Of a stretch of DNA of 64,000 nt, positions 1 to 11,287 are shown piece by piece; within the stretch, counting starts at the first letter, position 1; each line of letters opens with the position of its first letter. A model generated the notes under the pieces. It ran no database searches, was not told the DNA's origin, and saw nothing but the letters and a program-made list of their open reading frames with translations. The stretch is from Ephemerocybe angulata (taxonomy: Eukaryota; Basidiomycota; Agaricomycetes; Agaricales; Psathyrellaceae): positions 62,001-126,000 of the forward strand of contig JAACJK010000006.1 of assembly GCA_013368325.1 (NCBI GenBank). Direction: 5' to 3'. A program made the translations under genes and the position numbers.

Positions 1-1804
1 AGAGGGCAAGGAGCCAGTCGACTATGATGGAATGTCAGGACGGGAAAGCTTGCGAGAAATGAGGGGATAAACTCACAGACGTCGTTACCAGCGTCCACGA
101 TCTTGCAATATGCCAGCGGCGCGAACATGAGAACCGCGATCACAGACGGGAGTGGCCTGGAGGACTTGTCAACATACGCGAAGAGCTTGGGCGCGTACCC
201 TGTCTCGGCGAGTGCGGTAAGTGTCCTTGAGCCGGCGTAGACACAGGACAGTCCGATCGACAGGACGGAGATACAAATCGTGGCGTTGATGAAGTGGTCG
301 AGTCCTCTTATGCCAGCGTCCTTGAGGGTGATAACGAAGGGCGAGGCGGCAGCACCGCTGCCTCCGATGAGACGGGGCTCGTCATAACCAATGAGGAGAC
401 CGATAATCGTAAGGGAAAGGATGTAGATGATTGTCTATGAGGAAGGTAGCCTCGCTAATCAGTCCTGGGGTGCTTTGATCGCAAAAGCTGCGTGAAACTC
501 ACGATACGCCAGAAAGTACCCTTGACAGCGGCAGGCATGGTCTCGCGGGGGTTAGGGGTCTCAGAAGCAGCCAAGCCGACGAGCTCAGTACCAGCTAGGA
601 GCAGGAAATCATATTAGCCGTGCCATAGAAAGTTGATAGAGATCGCTTACCGAAGGCAAAGGCGGCGGTAACGAACACCGCACATACACCTTTGAAGCCA
701 TGCGCAAATGGGCCAGGGTCTTTCCATTTCGAACCACCGATGTAATTGCTGTAAGCGCCACTCTTGGGTCCACCGCCACAAATACATACGCTAAGCGCGT
801 AGTCGTTAGCCAAGACTTGTCTGTTTAGGAAGGCGAGATACCGCTTACATCCCGATGAAGACAAACATGATCACGACAAGCAGTTTGAGGCACGAGGACC
901 AGAATTCCTCCTCTGCGAAGCCTAGTGTTCCAAACACGCTGACGATGACTGCCAGAGCATGTCGGCCTCGTGTTCTCCGTTCGATCATCTAAACATATGA
1001 CACGCACCAATGACAACCCAGAATATTGTGATCCACCCAGCGAGGGGCATAAGATCCTCGCCCCAGTATTGCACAGTCTGCCCAGCAACAACGATTTCCA
1101 GTGGTAATGTCGCAACCCATTGAAAGACGTAGTTCCAGCCCATGGCGAACGCGAAAGAAGGGTCGAGGAACCGGACAGCGAGGGTGTAGAAGCCGCCGGA
1201 GACAGGGTAGAGGATAGACATTTCACCGAGAGCCTGTCATTTAATGGACTGGTGTAAGTACGGAGACCGCAGTTTCATGGGGACAGAGTAGACCAGCTGG
1301 GAAAGCGCACCTGAGTTACATTGATCAACATGATACCGATGAGAACCCAGGCGATAAGGACACCAGCGGGTCCTCCTCTGTTGAGTGCCGCTCCAGAACC
1401 GACGAACAGACCAGTACCAATGGATCCACCTGAATCCACTCAGAAGCGTGCAATAGAGGTTGGATGTTTAACTACTCACCGACAGCAATCATGGTCAGGT
1501 GGCGGGGCTTCATTTTCTGCTGCAGCATCGGGGAGTCAGCGAGAATCTTTTCGAGGTCGTGTACATTCTGGGACCCAGCGACGACTTGGCCACTATGTGG
1601 CGAGAAATGTCGGTCAGTAACCATGCCGCGGCTAGAGTGATATACGTACCCAGTGGTACCAGGTGCCCGCTTAAAGCTCTCAACAGTGAGACCCAATCGC
1701 GTCCATCTCGACTCCTTGGAGGGATCATAAAACTCGACGTGCTTCGCCGCCTTGGTCTGGGACTTGTCACTGGCCGAATCTGTAGCTTTCTTCTTCTCAT
1801 CCAT
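1..1804 (-). CDS. Amino-acid permease (AAT/APC superfamily), 3' end outside window
   Basis: Likely plasma-membrane proton-coupled amino-acid importer. Nine exons can be read on the minus strand: about 1804-1650, 1592-1480, 1429-1311, 1233-1008, 948-849, 790-651, 594-503, 434-77 and 21-1, all with GT-AG introns of about 50-80 bases and matching phases, giving about 441 residues before the window edge; family members are usually 500-600. The N-terminus is hydrophilic and charged (about residues 1-80). The first membrane helix carries the family glycine motif GGSIGTGLFVGSG, followed by the ALGEMSILYPVSGGF stretch of helix 3 and a later FAGTELVGLAASETPNPR segment typical of fungal amino-acid permeases. 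Start is the ATG at 1804; upstream sequence has no in-frame coding continuation. Substrate cannot be told from sequence. The gene is 3' truncated only by the window edge; no internal damage seen. Confidence 0.9.
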
Positions 1805-3317
1805 CGTAGACGGCAGTCAGGCGTCGGCCAAGGAGTATGGGGGGAGGGGGTGGGTGCGTGGGTGCACAAGAAGCGGGGGGATCGGGGAAAGGCTTCCTTC
1901 CTTTAGTTCTTCCAGGAAGCGCAAACCTCTTATACTCGTACCTGAACTTTATATTGAATTGGTTTGGCAAACTGCCGGAATCAATCCAGGTAAGCCCACG
2001 CGGTTGACTACGATAACGGAGGTTTAGAGAAATGGGGAGTGAGAGTGTTTCTGGATTGAGGCAGGCATCTACACGAGTACGCTGGAAAGGGAAGTCAGTG
2101 GTGATTATCAGTAGGTAGAAGTGCGATAAAACTATGAACTTACCAACTGAGCCGTAAGCTGTCAAAGCTCGTTTGAGCGAGTTCAGAAGTTTTCAATGGG
2201 AAATGCGCATGGATATTTGGCCTTGGCTTGATCTTGGACCCTGGTATCTTTTCTAGGTTATTAAGGGGGGGATATGAGTGCTGTGAACGCCTTCCGCACA
2301 CAGTGGCTAGTGCATTTCTGCGATGGGCGAGACCACTGAGGATGTCTACGCAACAGCGAAGTTCTGCCGTGTCGCGATCATAGAAGGCCTTGAGGCCCGA
2401 GGGTGAAAATGCAGCGAACATGTAAAGCACCTGCAATTGCCAGTGGAAGTTCTGGGAAAGCCTCAGCAGTTCACAGAGTGACGACTGGAGCACATGTACA
2501 CCAGAGGTGGGGCATAGATTGTATGGCCTCGTCTATCGCCAATCGTGGGCGAGTCTCTACCACAGTAGTAGCCCACGACGAAGATATTCGTTGAATCTGA
2601 CGTGGGCATTTTTCTTGCGAGATAATCGTATCCGGGTAAACGTGAGATCCTGGTCCCCTGTAGAGTGCTTGAAAAGGCGACTCACCGGTACTCAAAGTCA
2701 CAGTCGTATCGTACAGTATCGTACATTGACAGACCTAGAAATACCGTTGGGATGTTCTGCGTTCACCAGGGTTCGCCGCATAGATAGATGAGGATCGCGA
2801 CGCGTGCCGTTGAGTAGATTGCTTTCATGTCTAGTTCGAGATTCATTCTAGAGCACGATGTGCTCCAGTTTGAAGTGACTTGGAGCGAAATGCATGGTGC
2901 TGGTTCGATACCAAGGAGTGACAAAACTCCGACCACCAAAAATGATGCCCTCTCAGACGTGTGAATCAAGCTCGTTCTGTGTCGGGCTTCAACTTGGTGG
3001 AAGATCTCATTGAGGAGAAATACACCAGGGGTTGGGAGAACAACTGGTAATAGACCAAATGGGAGAGGGTTACAGTGAACTGCAGAAGGCGGAGATTTTG
3101 TCCACATGGGTCACTATCGAAACATCGGTAAGCGCCCAACTGGTTTTACGACTGCTCGTGCCTACGAGGATTGCCAAAATGGCCCACTTAAAACTGAGAA
3201 AAAGATAAATGGCTTCCCGGTACCGTCCCTATCGAGATCGATAAACGATGCGGCTCCGCATGCGCAGCAAGGCTTTATTGAGCTTTCTGAGGCCTACATA
3301 TTTAGCTGTCTACTCAC
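1805..3317. other. No gene recognised
   Basis: Upstream flank of the permease. Short open frames on both strands have no recognisable domains and no convincing splice-linked continuation. The part nearest 1805 presumably holds the permease promoter and 5' leader. The part near 3100-3317 may contain 3' exons of the unassigned minus-strand gene at 3318-3584. Confidence 0.4.
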
Positions 3318-3584
3318 GAAAACTTGATAGTCATAATTCCGGTCTCTGGGAGAGGGTACGGCTCCTCTAACTTGGGCCTCATGGCCTACAATAAAGGTGG
3401 TCAGACTCCGAGTAGTGGCATCTATCAGTCTGCCTACCTGGTTGAGCTCGTACGCGTCGTTCGTCTGTTCAAGGCGCTTTGGTAAGTGGCGGTGGCTTTC
3501 AGAACGGCATGTTGTGCACGGGCGCTCAGAACGACCTTGTCGAAACGGGCTGCGAGCGATATCGATGACCTGAGAGGCCTGTCG
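3318..3584 (-). CDS. Two linked exons of an unassigned small protein gene
   Basis: I do not recognise this gene. An exon at 3584-3438 (49 codons, phase 0 at both ends) is preceded by an acceptor TGACTGCAG and followed by the donor GTAGGC. A 52-base intron joins it to an exon at 3385-3318. The translation looks natural rather than random: it contains PCTTCRSESHRHLPKRLEQ, with a CxxC and two nearby histidines, and then ELNQAMRPKLEEPYPLPETG. The 5' end is unresolved; an ATG at 3911 opens a proline-rich exon but I could not find a phase-consistent junction. The 3' end is also unresolved; a strong acceptor with a pyrimidine tract lies near 3200. It lies downstream of the chromatin-protein gene on the same strand. 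Could be a false model. Confidence 0.35.
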
Positions 3585-3986
3585 CTGCAGTCAGTAGCAC
3601 GGCGTTGGAGGCAATCCTGCAATGACCGGGCACTGAACTTGGCACGTACCCTCTCAGCGACAAAGTATGATAAAACCTACATACATACAACAAGGTACTA
3701 TTAGACAACAACATCGAAAGCGCGCGCAGACACAAGAACGTTCTTTAGTCGAAAGCAAGAATTCAGGACGGCCAATCGAATAGATAAAGGAGGTAACGCA
3801 GAAACGCATCAGGAGACGGAGGACGGCGTGCATGCTACCATGGCACGAGGGGTTCAGGGTGTTGGGAGGTGGTTCGGTTCGGTCGCAGGGAGGAGGGCGT
3901 TCAGACGGCATGATATATCGGATAAATTCGTAGGAGAAATTAAGTCAAAGCCAGTCGGATATCAACAAATCGGTACAGGGAATAAT

Positions 3987-4712
3987 TTAGGCCTTCTGCA
4001 AGGAGGGGTCAGCGACGGCGCTCTCTGAATGGACAGGGACGACTCACCTCGGCTTCAGCCTCTGCTTCGGGCTCCTCTGCGATGGGAGCCTCGGTGGCAG
4101 CTGCGGCAGCGGGTGCCTCAGCGGCAGCCGCCTTGGACGCGGGCTTTTTGGACCCCGCGCGCGATGCAGGCTTCGCGGCAGCCTTGGATGCGGGCTTTGC
4201 AGCGGCCTTGGATGCAGGCTTGGCCTCGGCGGCGTCCGCAGCCTTGGACGCGGCCTTGGATGCAGGCTTCGCGGCGGCTTTCGACGCGGGCTTTGCAGCA
4301 GCAGCCTTGGACGCGGGCTTTGCCTGAGAAAAAAAGCGGCGTAAAAAATCAACAGAGGCCAATTTAGATAAGAAAAAAAACGCACCTTCTTCGATGCAGG
4401 CTTCTCAGCGACGGCCTCGGATGCCTCTGCGCCGTTGGCGGGTGCAGGTGCGGCGTCGTCGTCGGCCTTCCTCTTGCGGCTGCGCGGCGCCTTGGGCTTT
4501 TCCTCCTTCTCCTCCGCGGGTGCCGCAGCGGCCTCGCCCTCTGCAGCAGGCTCGTCCTTCTTCTCAGCAGCAGCCTTCTTCGCTCTGGGCTTCGCCGGGG
4601 CCTTCTTCACGGGTGCGGCCTCAGCCTTGGGCAGATCCTTGATTCGGCTCGACCGTCTTGGCTCTGGGACCGAGCCATCAGCGTTGGTGGCAGCAGCAGC
4701 TTTGCGGGGCAT
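3987..4712 (-). CDS. Lysine/alanine-rich nuclear protein, histone H1/HMGN-like
   Basis: Three exons (4712-4386, 4323-4048, 4022-3987) join in frame to 212 residues. The N-terminal part MPRKAAAATNADGSVPEPRR runs into an RRSSRIKDLPK basic motif resembling the nucleosome-binding motif of HMGN-type proteins and of several small fungal chromatin proteins. The middle is rich in Lys, Ala, Glu and Pro with nuclear-localisation-like clusters (PRSRKRK). Exon 2 encodes about eleven degenerate repeats of KPASKAAA, like the Lys/Ala tails of linker histones, then an acidic end. No globular winged-helix H1 domain is visible, so it is not a canonical H1. Likely a DNA- or nucleosome-binding nuclear protein; function is inferred from composition only. 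The start ATG at 4712 opens the first exon with no upstream continuation in a plausible coding style. Confidence 0.7.
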
Positions 4713-5497
4713 TTTTAAGAGATCTGGACGCTCAAATAACGTTGAAAAATGGGATTTGAGGAGGGATGAAGGGCGGAAGAAAAAGCGGCGTGAACTGGCG
4801 GGAAAAGGAAGATGGAGGAACGAAACAAGACGCGTTTTAGGCTGAGATTCCCAACTTCGTTTGTTGAGGGTGATTTTCCCATCACGTGGGTCGCGTTTGC
4901 GCACGTGCCTCCAGTCCTGACCCAGTCGCGTTCAAGGCTACGTTTTAAGCGCCTACGTCGGAAAAACGATTGAGAAGAATGTTGAGACGAAACTACATTC
5001 TAAGCATGGTTCTTGGCTGTAGCGAGGATGCCGGCATGAATATGCATTTTACTCCATGCAGGATCAATGGCAAAAGTTAATCTCTCTTCCCTAAGTACTA
5101 AAGTAGAACTTTTCATAAGTACTTAGTGACGACGGGAGCCGATTGACCCGAGGTAGAAATTAGGTGGGGAAGAGGTACTCGTGGAAAGAATTTCTCAGCT
5201 GCCATTTATCAGGACTATAAGCAAGACGCACAGGCCAAGTACGATGGTTCGACACAGCACAGCTTGAGAGCGACAGTGAACCACCACCGCATACCCAAAC
5301 ATAATCTAGGCTAGGGAAGGATCTGACATTACACCCGGACAGTTTGTTTAAGTGAATGACTTGAGCGGCTCGTTACGCTCATTGTGCCAGATTGTGCCTG
5401 CGCCTGATCAACTCGGTCACGGGAAAGCCCCGCGGGCCGCCAAGGTCAATCGAGGATTCGAGGTCAATCGGTCGTTGAACCTCTCCCTCCAACCGCC
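4713..5497. other. Intergenic region between divergent genes
   Basis: Separates the chromatin-protein gene (minus) from the F-box gene (plus), so it should hold both promoters. An E-box-like CACGTG lies at about 4874-4879 and the related GCACGTGC near 4900. No gene or RNA recognised. Confidence 0.4.
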
Positions 5498-6778
5498 ATG
5501 GATTCCCTCGCCTTTCCCCAGGAGCTCGTCGACCATATCATCGACGACATGAGGAACGAACCTGCGAGCCTCGCCGCGGCTGGGCTGCTTGGTCGTCAAT
5601 GGTACCATCGCAGTCGTCTTCACTTGTTCTACAACGTCAAGCTAGGGACGGGAAAACGCACACGCCAGCTGAAGAGACTTATTGCACGGCGGCCCTTCCT
5701 GGTTGAATGCATCAGGATGCTCACCTTGTTCCACTGTGACTCCTGGCTCGCCTCCTGCCGACATATCTCTGGGGTGCTCCGTACTCTGTGGTTATTAGGC
5801 GGTCTTGCTATCGAGGGAGGCCGTCTGTTGGATTGGGACTCCCTTTCCAACCAGCTGCAACATTTCCTGTACAAGTCTATGGCAAATCGGGTGCTCGAAT
5901 GGCTTTCGCTGTCCTCCATTTCCAATTTCGACATTTCACCTATTTCCCAATATTCCAATCTCACCACTCTACGCCTCGACATGGTCACCCTGGCCTCCAG
6001 ATCCTCCTCTGCATCTGGCGCGTGCTTTCCACTTTCACAGAATAAAATACCGGACTCTGCCCTCACCGCGGACACCCCAAGACCGGCTGGCGACCTCTAC
6101 GTACTCGGATGCGGCGATGCGCTAAGGACTCTCCTCGTCTGTGCAGGAACTGCTGAAGGACCGCTTCCTCCGTATCTTTGTCCAAAAGTCTTGTATATCG
6201 GAGCTGCCGTCGACGATGTCGACATGAACGAAGCCTCAGAGAATCTGGTCGACCTGTATTGCGCCACCGTCGAGCAATATACGATATCCGAGGACGTGAA
6301 TGCAGAACCCGTGGAGATCGACCACGAACCTGGGCCTTCGGAGGCGCTCTTCGCTTTCACCCACTTTCCTAGGCTCCTCGAACTCACTGTCCATGTCAAT
6401 TACCATGATTATAACCCCGACGACCATCCTATCCTACCTCTCCTTCTCCAAGGACTCGAAGATCTCGCCAACACGGCCACCAACACCCCCATAAGCTCCT
6501 TAACCATCGACTTCGACTCTTACACCAATCCGGAGTACTTCTCCGACCTTGATATAGCTATCAAAGACTTTTCCCATCTCACAGGTGGGATGTTCTGGGC
6601 AGAATTGGACGACATATTGTCCCAGCCGGTGTTCTCAAAACTTGAAGCTGTGACAGTTATCTTCGACCTGACGGGCAACCCCATTCTGAGGGATGCTGCA
6701 GAGGCGTGCGCGCCCCTTCTCCTGGAGCAGATGAAGAACCTTAGTGGTGGGCGAGGTATTGTCAACGTTGAGGCGTAA
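5498..6778 (+). CDS. F-box-like protein, intronless
   Basis: Single exon of 426 residues. Residues about 5-45 (FPQELVDHIIDDM, then WYHRSRLHLFYNV) have the pattern of the degenerate fungal F-box that opens large agaricomycete families; the rest reads as leucine-rich beta/alpha repeats (for example LEWLSLSSISNFDISPISQY) suited to substrate binding. By family knowledge such proteins bind Skp1 and bring targets to SCF ubiquitin ligases; many have no known target. The start has a good context (CCGCCATGG). A damaged tandem copy follows at 7160-8461, showing a local duplication. The family identity is fairly clear, the actual substrate unknown. Confidence 0.75.
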   Translation: MDSLAFPQELVDHIIDDMRNEPASLAAAGLLGRQWYHRSRLHLFYNVKLGTGKRTRQLKRLIARRPFLVECIRMLTLFHCDSWLASCRHISGVLRTLWLLGGLAIEGGRLLDWDSLSNQLQHFLYKSMANRVLEWLSLSSISNFDISPISQYSNLTTLRLDMVTLASRSSSASGACFPLSQNKIPDSALTADTPRPAGDLYVLGCGDALRTLLVCAGTAEGPLPPYLCPKVLYIGAAVDDVDMNEASENLVDLYCATVEQYTISEDVNAEPVEIDHEPGPSEALFAFTHFPRLLELTVHVNYHDYNPDDHPILPLLLQGLEDLANTATNTPISSLTIDFDSYTNPEYFSDLDIAIKDFSHLTGGMFWAELDDILSQPVFSKLEAVTVIFDLTGNPILRDAAEACAPLLLEQMKNLSGGRGIVNVEA

Positions 6779-7159
6779 GTCTGTCTCCGCGGCTGTTTTC
6801 TTTGTTTGGCTGCTGAATCTCAGGTTGGGGTTAGTATAGATAAGGCTCTCACTACTTGAAAGGAAGACACAAAACATCAGAATCCACATCGTGCGGCGGT
6901 AGATTAGTGGTGTAGTCTTAAACGCGCATCGGAAACTGGCTTAGACTTCCCCGCTGGTTTCGCTTGAAGGGCCTGGTGTGTCGCCCATATTAGCACACAA
7001 TATACAATATAAACTGGCTTGGCCAACTTTTGTCAGGAAATAACTCGAGATGAATAGAGGACGTTCCCAGTCCCGACGGCAGCCGACTTAGTCATGAAAA
7101 TGGAAACTCCGCTCAGCGGTATGATAGGCTGTTGAACCTCTTCCTCGAACCACCAACAC
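6779..7159. other. Spacer between tandem F-box copies
   Basis: No gene seen. It holds the 3' region of the first F-box gene and the former promoter of the second copy. Confidence 0.4.
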
Positions 7160-8461
7160 ATGACAATGGACACACCCACTTTCGCATTTCCCCAGGAGCT
7201 CGTAGACCATATCATCGACGACCTCAAGGACGAACCTGCAAGCCTCGCGGTAGCTGGCCTGCTCGGGCGGCGGTGGTACCATCGCAGTCGTCTTCATCTG
7301 TTCTCCTCCATTGAGCTAGGAGAACGCAGGCCTCTAAATCGTACACGCCAGCTCAGGAGGCTCCTCGCGTGAAGGCCCTTTCTGGCAGGGTGTATCAAGA
7401 TGCTCACCTTGCTCAAATGTGACTCTTGGCTCGCATCGTGCCCGCATACCGCTGGACTGCTCCGTGCCTTATGGCGCTTGGCTTCCCTGACTATCGAGGG
7501 CGATGGCTTACTGGACTGGGAGTCTCTTCCAAATCGGCTGCAGCGTCGCTTGTACAAGTCTATGGCGAGGCGAGATCTCGAATGGCTCTCGCTCGCCTCC
7601 ATCTCCAACTTCGACATCCTCCCCGTCTCTCGCTTCTTCCACATCAATAATCTGTGTCTTCACTTCGTCAGCCTGGCCCCAAGGTCATCTTCCACCCATG
7701 GCGCATGCTTTCCTTTGACGAGGCTACCGGATACCTCTTCCATCGCCGATAGCCCGATCCTACCGAGCGATTTCGACGTCATGGGCTGCGGTGACGCACT
7801 CAGGACCCTCCTCGTTTGCGCTGGTACATCGTCTGAAGGGAATCTTCCGCCTTATCTTCAACCAAAGACCCTGTGTATTGGCACCACCGTTCATGACGAA
7901 GACATGAAAGCCGCGTCAGAACTTCTGGTAAACGCGTACTGCACCACCGTCGAACGCTATACAATAACCGAAGGCTAGGAAACGCTGGATTTTTTCAATG
8001 TTGACCCCTCTCCCTCTAAAGCGCTGTTTAAATTCTCCCGATTCCCCCGCCTTGTGGATCTGATCGTTCAAGTAAAATGCCACGACTTCAATGCCGGCGA
8101 CCACCCCATCTTGCCGCTTCTTCTGCGAGGGGTGGAAGACATGGGTAACTCTCGCGAACGTGTCCCACTAAAATCCTTGACCATCCAATTCGACCTCCAG
8201 ATGGTCACTCCGTCATTTTCTGGCTTAGCCGGGGCGCTTGAAGAGTTTCGGAAACTGCCATGTGTGACGTTCTGGGTCGCGTTGGATAAAGTGCTGGCTC
8301 AGTCCATGTTCCCGAGCCTCGAGGCTGTGGAGGTCACGTTTGATCTGACAGGCAACCACCTTCTCGAGGAAGCAGCGGAGGCGTGTACATCTCTTCTACT
8401 CCACCGGATGAAAAATCTTGGCGAGAGGAGGGGTATTGTCAAGCTGGTGGTGTCACGGTAA
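7160..8461 (+). pseudogene. Tandem F-box paralogue with two in-frame stop codons
   Basis: Aligns along its whole length with the F-box protein encoded at 5498-6778 (shared FPQELVDHIIDD, LLGR-WYHRSRLHLF, MLTL--CDSWLASC, HPILPLLL and VTFDLTGN segments). The reading frame is the same from start to end, 1302 bases against 1281, but is broken by TGA at 7370-7372, where the paralogue has an arginine codon, and TAG at 7976-7978. No frameshift is visible. Either a recently inactivated duplicate or, less likely, a gene relying on readthrough or an unrecognised intron. The middle segment 7373-7975 and the last 8054-8461 remain fully open. Confidence 0.75.
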
Positions 8462-8789
8462 GTCTCTTGCTTCGTCAGTTTTCGTTCGCTTGAGTTACTG
8501 ATTCTGCGTGTAGTTTAGAGTAGATGAGCCTGATATACCATATTCTTACGAGAATGAGCATAATAAACCTTCATGCGATCTTGAAGGTCCTAAATGCTTT
8601 GTGGTCCCAGCAGATCAGCGCCATTAGCTTCTCCAGCTGGATCCCGGGGTGCCTTCTCCCCTCCACACTCATCCCATCGGACGCTTCGTGATTTCCCCCT
8701 GCTGGAGTGCAATCCTCCGACGCTACAAACTGGCCTTCAACCAATAGACGCCCATCTGGGCGTCTAGCGGCATAACGACCCTCTTCAAG

Positions 8790-8871
8790 GTCCTTGTCGA
8801 TTAGTGGTTAAATCATCTCGTTGTGGTCATCCTGCTCCGTGAAGCCGGAAGTTCGAATCCTCCCTGGGACA
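8790..8871 (+). tRNA. tRNA-like sequence, possible tRNA-His relic or SINE head
   Basis: Contains a good A box (GTCGATTAGTGG), a four-pair D stem (GATT/AATC), a B box (AGTTCGAATCC) and a nearly complete acceptor stem (GTCCTTG with CTGGGAC, one mismatch). A GTG triplet sits in an anticodon-like position after TT, which would be His. The anticodon stem does not pair well and the segment before the T arm is longer than normal, so a functional tRNA is doubtful. A run of T residues follows at about 8883, as for RNA polymerase III termination. Alternatives: degenerate tRNA pseudogene or the head of a tRNA-derived SINE. Confidence 0.35.
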
Positions 8872-9907
8872 CTTCTGTACCGTTTTGCTCACTGATGTTA
8901 CATTGTAGATGGAAAACGTGGATAGCTTCTTACACAAAGTCTTACACTGTCGGAGACTGTCTACTACCTCCCACCTCCAACATCTAGACAACACGCCGAC
9001 CTGCCACTGTTAACTCTCTTTCAGGATATCATTGGTCGCCCCCCGGCTCAAGTTATTCAAACCTATTCCTTGAGCCTCATGATTACCACTGGCTGTGAAT
9101 CATGTTTGCGGAAGGCTTCTGCGGAATATCGAGTTGAGACGAGTTTACAGTCATCCGAGCCAGTGGCACAACACAGTCCAGCTGATCACAACAGCTGGAG
9201 AATGCTAACAATAGGGACTGGCAGAGGGGCGCAGTGTGGCGGAGGCATGTCCTGGATCGGACGGCGTTCATTGGCTCACCAGACTGCACTCTCGGATGCA
9301 GGAGATTGGATGATGCACGATATCGGTGTTGCGCCTTTTCCCTCATCGTGGCCACCGCGTTTTGTGGTGTCTGCACACTCAAACTTGCCTTCTCTCCTGC
9401 GTATGATGATGACGACCCCTCCTTGGCTCTCCTTGTGACAAGTTCTCAATTCATCTCCGTTGTTCATATGAGCTAGGATTCAGTCACATATCCTTTCTTG
9501 GATGGGATAACATACGATCGGCGCTATAACAGGGGGAGGCGTTGCGCTCCATTCGCACTTTCCTTTCGACTTGGCCTTTCATTGTGATTGGTGACTTGTT
9601 TTATTAAATGACCCAGTATACATGTGGATGCTGCGTTCTCAATGTGGACATCCAGGAGCATGGATAAAGGTATGCGTTCCTCTGTTCTCCCCCATTTTCA
9701 ACCACTCTTATTTTTAGACTATCACTGCGGGCGCTCAACCCCCTCTTCGCAGTATCAAGTTTTAAACCTCGTCTCCGTCACATTAGCCTCTATTCCACAC
9801 ATGGACACAGGCCACGACTTGAGGAGTCACTATTTTGGCTTTCGCATGTGCGATTATCGGAGTGATATCCAAGGACATGCATAGAGAGGTTAGCGCATCT
9901 CGACGAG

Positions 9908-9913
9908 TATAAA
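9908..9913 (+). promoter_or_regulatory. TATA box of the membrane-protein gene at 9968
   Basis: TATAAA lies 55 bases upstream of the chosen ATG at 9968, a spacing that fits a short 5' leader. Confidence 0.5.
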
Positions 9914-9967
9914 TTGACCTCTGTCTTGCACCAAATAGACTCAGACCACCCCTGTCAAATATCAGCC

Positions 9968-10878
9968 ATGGGTACTGCAAGACTGCCACGGGCAACCACT
10001 GTCGCTCAAGGAAAGCCCAAGTTCGACCGTGTTTCTCGAAGCGAGGAACACAGCCGCGCTCGTTCGCGATCGCCGCCCATCGTCCCGCTTGTGCCCCTAC
10101 TCGACATTCGGCTCCAGCCTACCGACGCAAAGCATAGCAACACGCCAGCGAGGAATGGGCTGGAAACCTCCACCCATAGGCTTTTGAGCCATGCAGGGAA
10201 GTTATCCTCGGACGACGACGCATCGGTGGTCGGCGACAAGGAGGGTGACAAGACGCTTGCGGGCAAGACTAACGGGAAAGCACAGCAATTCGTCAGCGAT
10301 TATGGCTGGAATTTTCAGGAGGCCTTTGACGCGCTCGCCTTCGCGTCGACGTGGCTGATGTTGGCAGGGTTCCTTATCCTGCCGGGGTCGTTTGAGGGTT
10401 CTGGGTACACGATGTGAGTGGTTCATCAGCACATCGTATGTCGTTTAAGGGAGCTAACCGCCTTTTTCAGGCTTGCTGCTGCCACTGTGTGCTCAGGCCT
10501 TGGGCTTTCAGTGATGCTGTACCTCTGGTCGGCGCAATGGGACAACCCCGCTTGGTTAGTGAGGAAGGTGTTCATGTGAGCGTCCTCCGCACAATGTTTC
10601 AACCCATATCTCACCTCATGGCTCTTTCGGATCGCAGCCCCGGTCTGTTTAACGCAGTCTTGGGCGCACTGTCTACAGGCATTCACATATATGGAGTCAA
10701 CGAGGGGCACTTCACTACCACCTCGCGCGCCGCGCTTATCATCATCTCCACCATCACGGGCGCTAATTTGGCGCTGCTACTTTCTTACGGTGCTGATTCT
10801 GGGAGGCTCCAACACAAAAAGGGGAGGATGCTTCAATGCGAGTCGTGTGTGGCTGGATATGAGAAAAGGCTGGAGTAG
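9968..10878 (+). CDS. Four-helix membrane protein, paralogue of 17050-18195
   Basis: Not a family I can name. Exons 9968-10413, 10471-10575 and 10638-10878 give 263 residues. A long hydrophilic, Ser/Asp-rich N-terminal tail (about residues 1-120) is followed by four hydrophobic helices: TWLMLAGFLILPGSF (about 127-148), LAAATVCSGLGLSVMLYLW (150-168), about 186-203, and about 213-235, then a short basic tail. The gene at 17050-18195 has the same order of parts, the same intron positions and phases, and a middle exon of exactly 105 bases. The tetraspan layout with a cytosolic-type N-terminal tail suggests an integral membrane protein of plasma or internal membranes; function unknown. Start chosen at the ATG in context GCCATGG. 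Confidence 0.7.
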
Positions 10879-11287
10879 AGAGTTCAGACTATGATAGTGG
10901 CGGCGACGGACAAGGTTGTGCTGCTGTTGGGCCGACACTATACACGGAATCGTCGGCTTGAGGATTATGATTTGGGCTTGTACATACGCGAGTTGGCCTA
11001 GAATTATGCCGGATGTTCTTAAAGTTACGATTGTTCGGACTATATGTTTCATAAAATGTTGCTTTCACTTGTTCTCGAGTTATCGTTTCTTTATGAGGAG
11101 GTGACATTTGGAATTGACGAGGACGGTAACTATATACAAGTATTGATACAAATTAAGGCATAAGGAGAACATGCATAGGGTCAGAAGAGTACACAGTGCT
11201 TCGTAGGATGACTGTTCCATCCCAAGGGGCGGGTGCGTAGAATATAGTTTAAGGGTATCCACCAATAACGCTTATAGTGCTGGAGGC
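10879..11287. other. Convergent intergenic region
   Basis: Lies between the 3' ends of the membrane-protein gene (plus) and the DUF2235 gene (minus). AT-rich; no gene seen. Confidence 0.4.

Larger units (their letters stand above)
8462..9967. other. Long intergenic stretch
   Basis: Apart from the tRNA-like sequence at 8790-8871 and a TATA box at 9908, nothing is recognised. Short open frames on both strands lack domains and linked exons. Confidence 0.4.

Noticed and set aside
4082..4327. Alanine-rich open frame on the plus strand
   Set aside because: It is the antisense of the KPASKAA repeats of the minus-strand chromatin protein.
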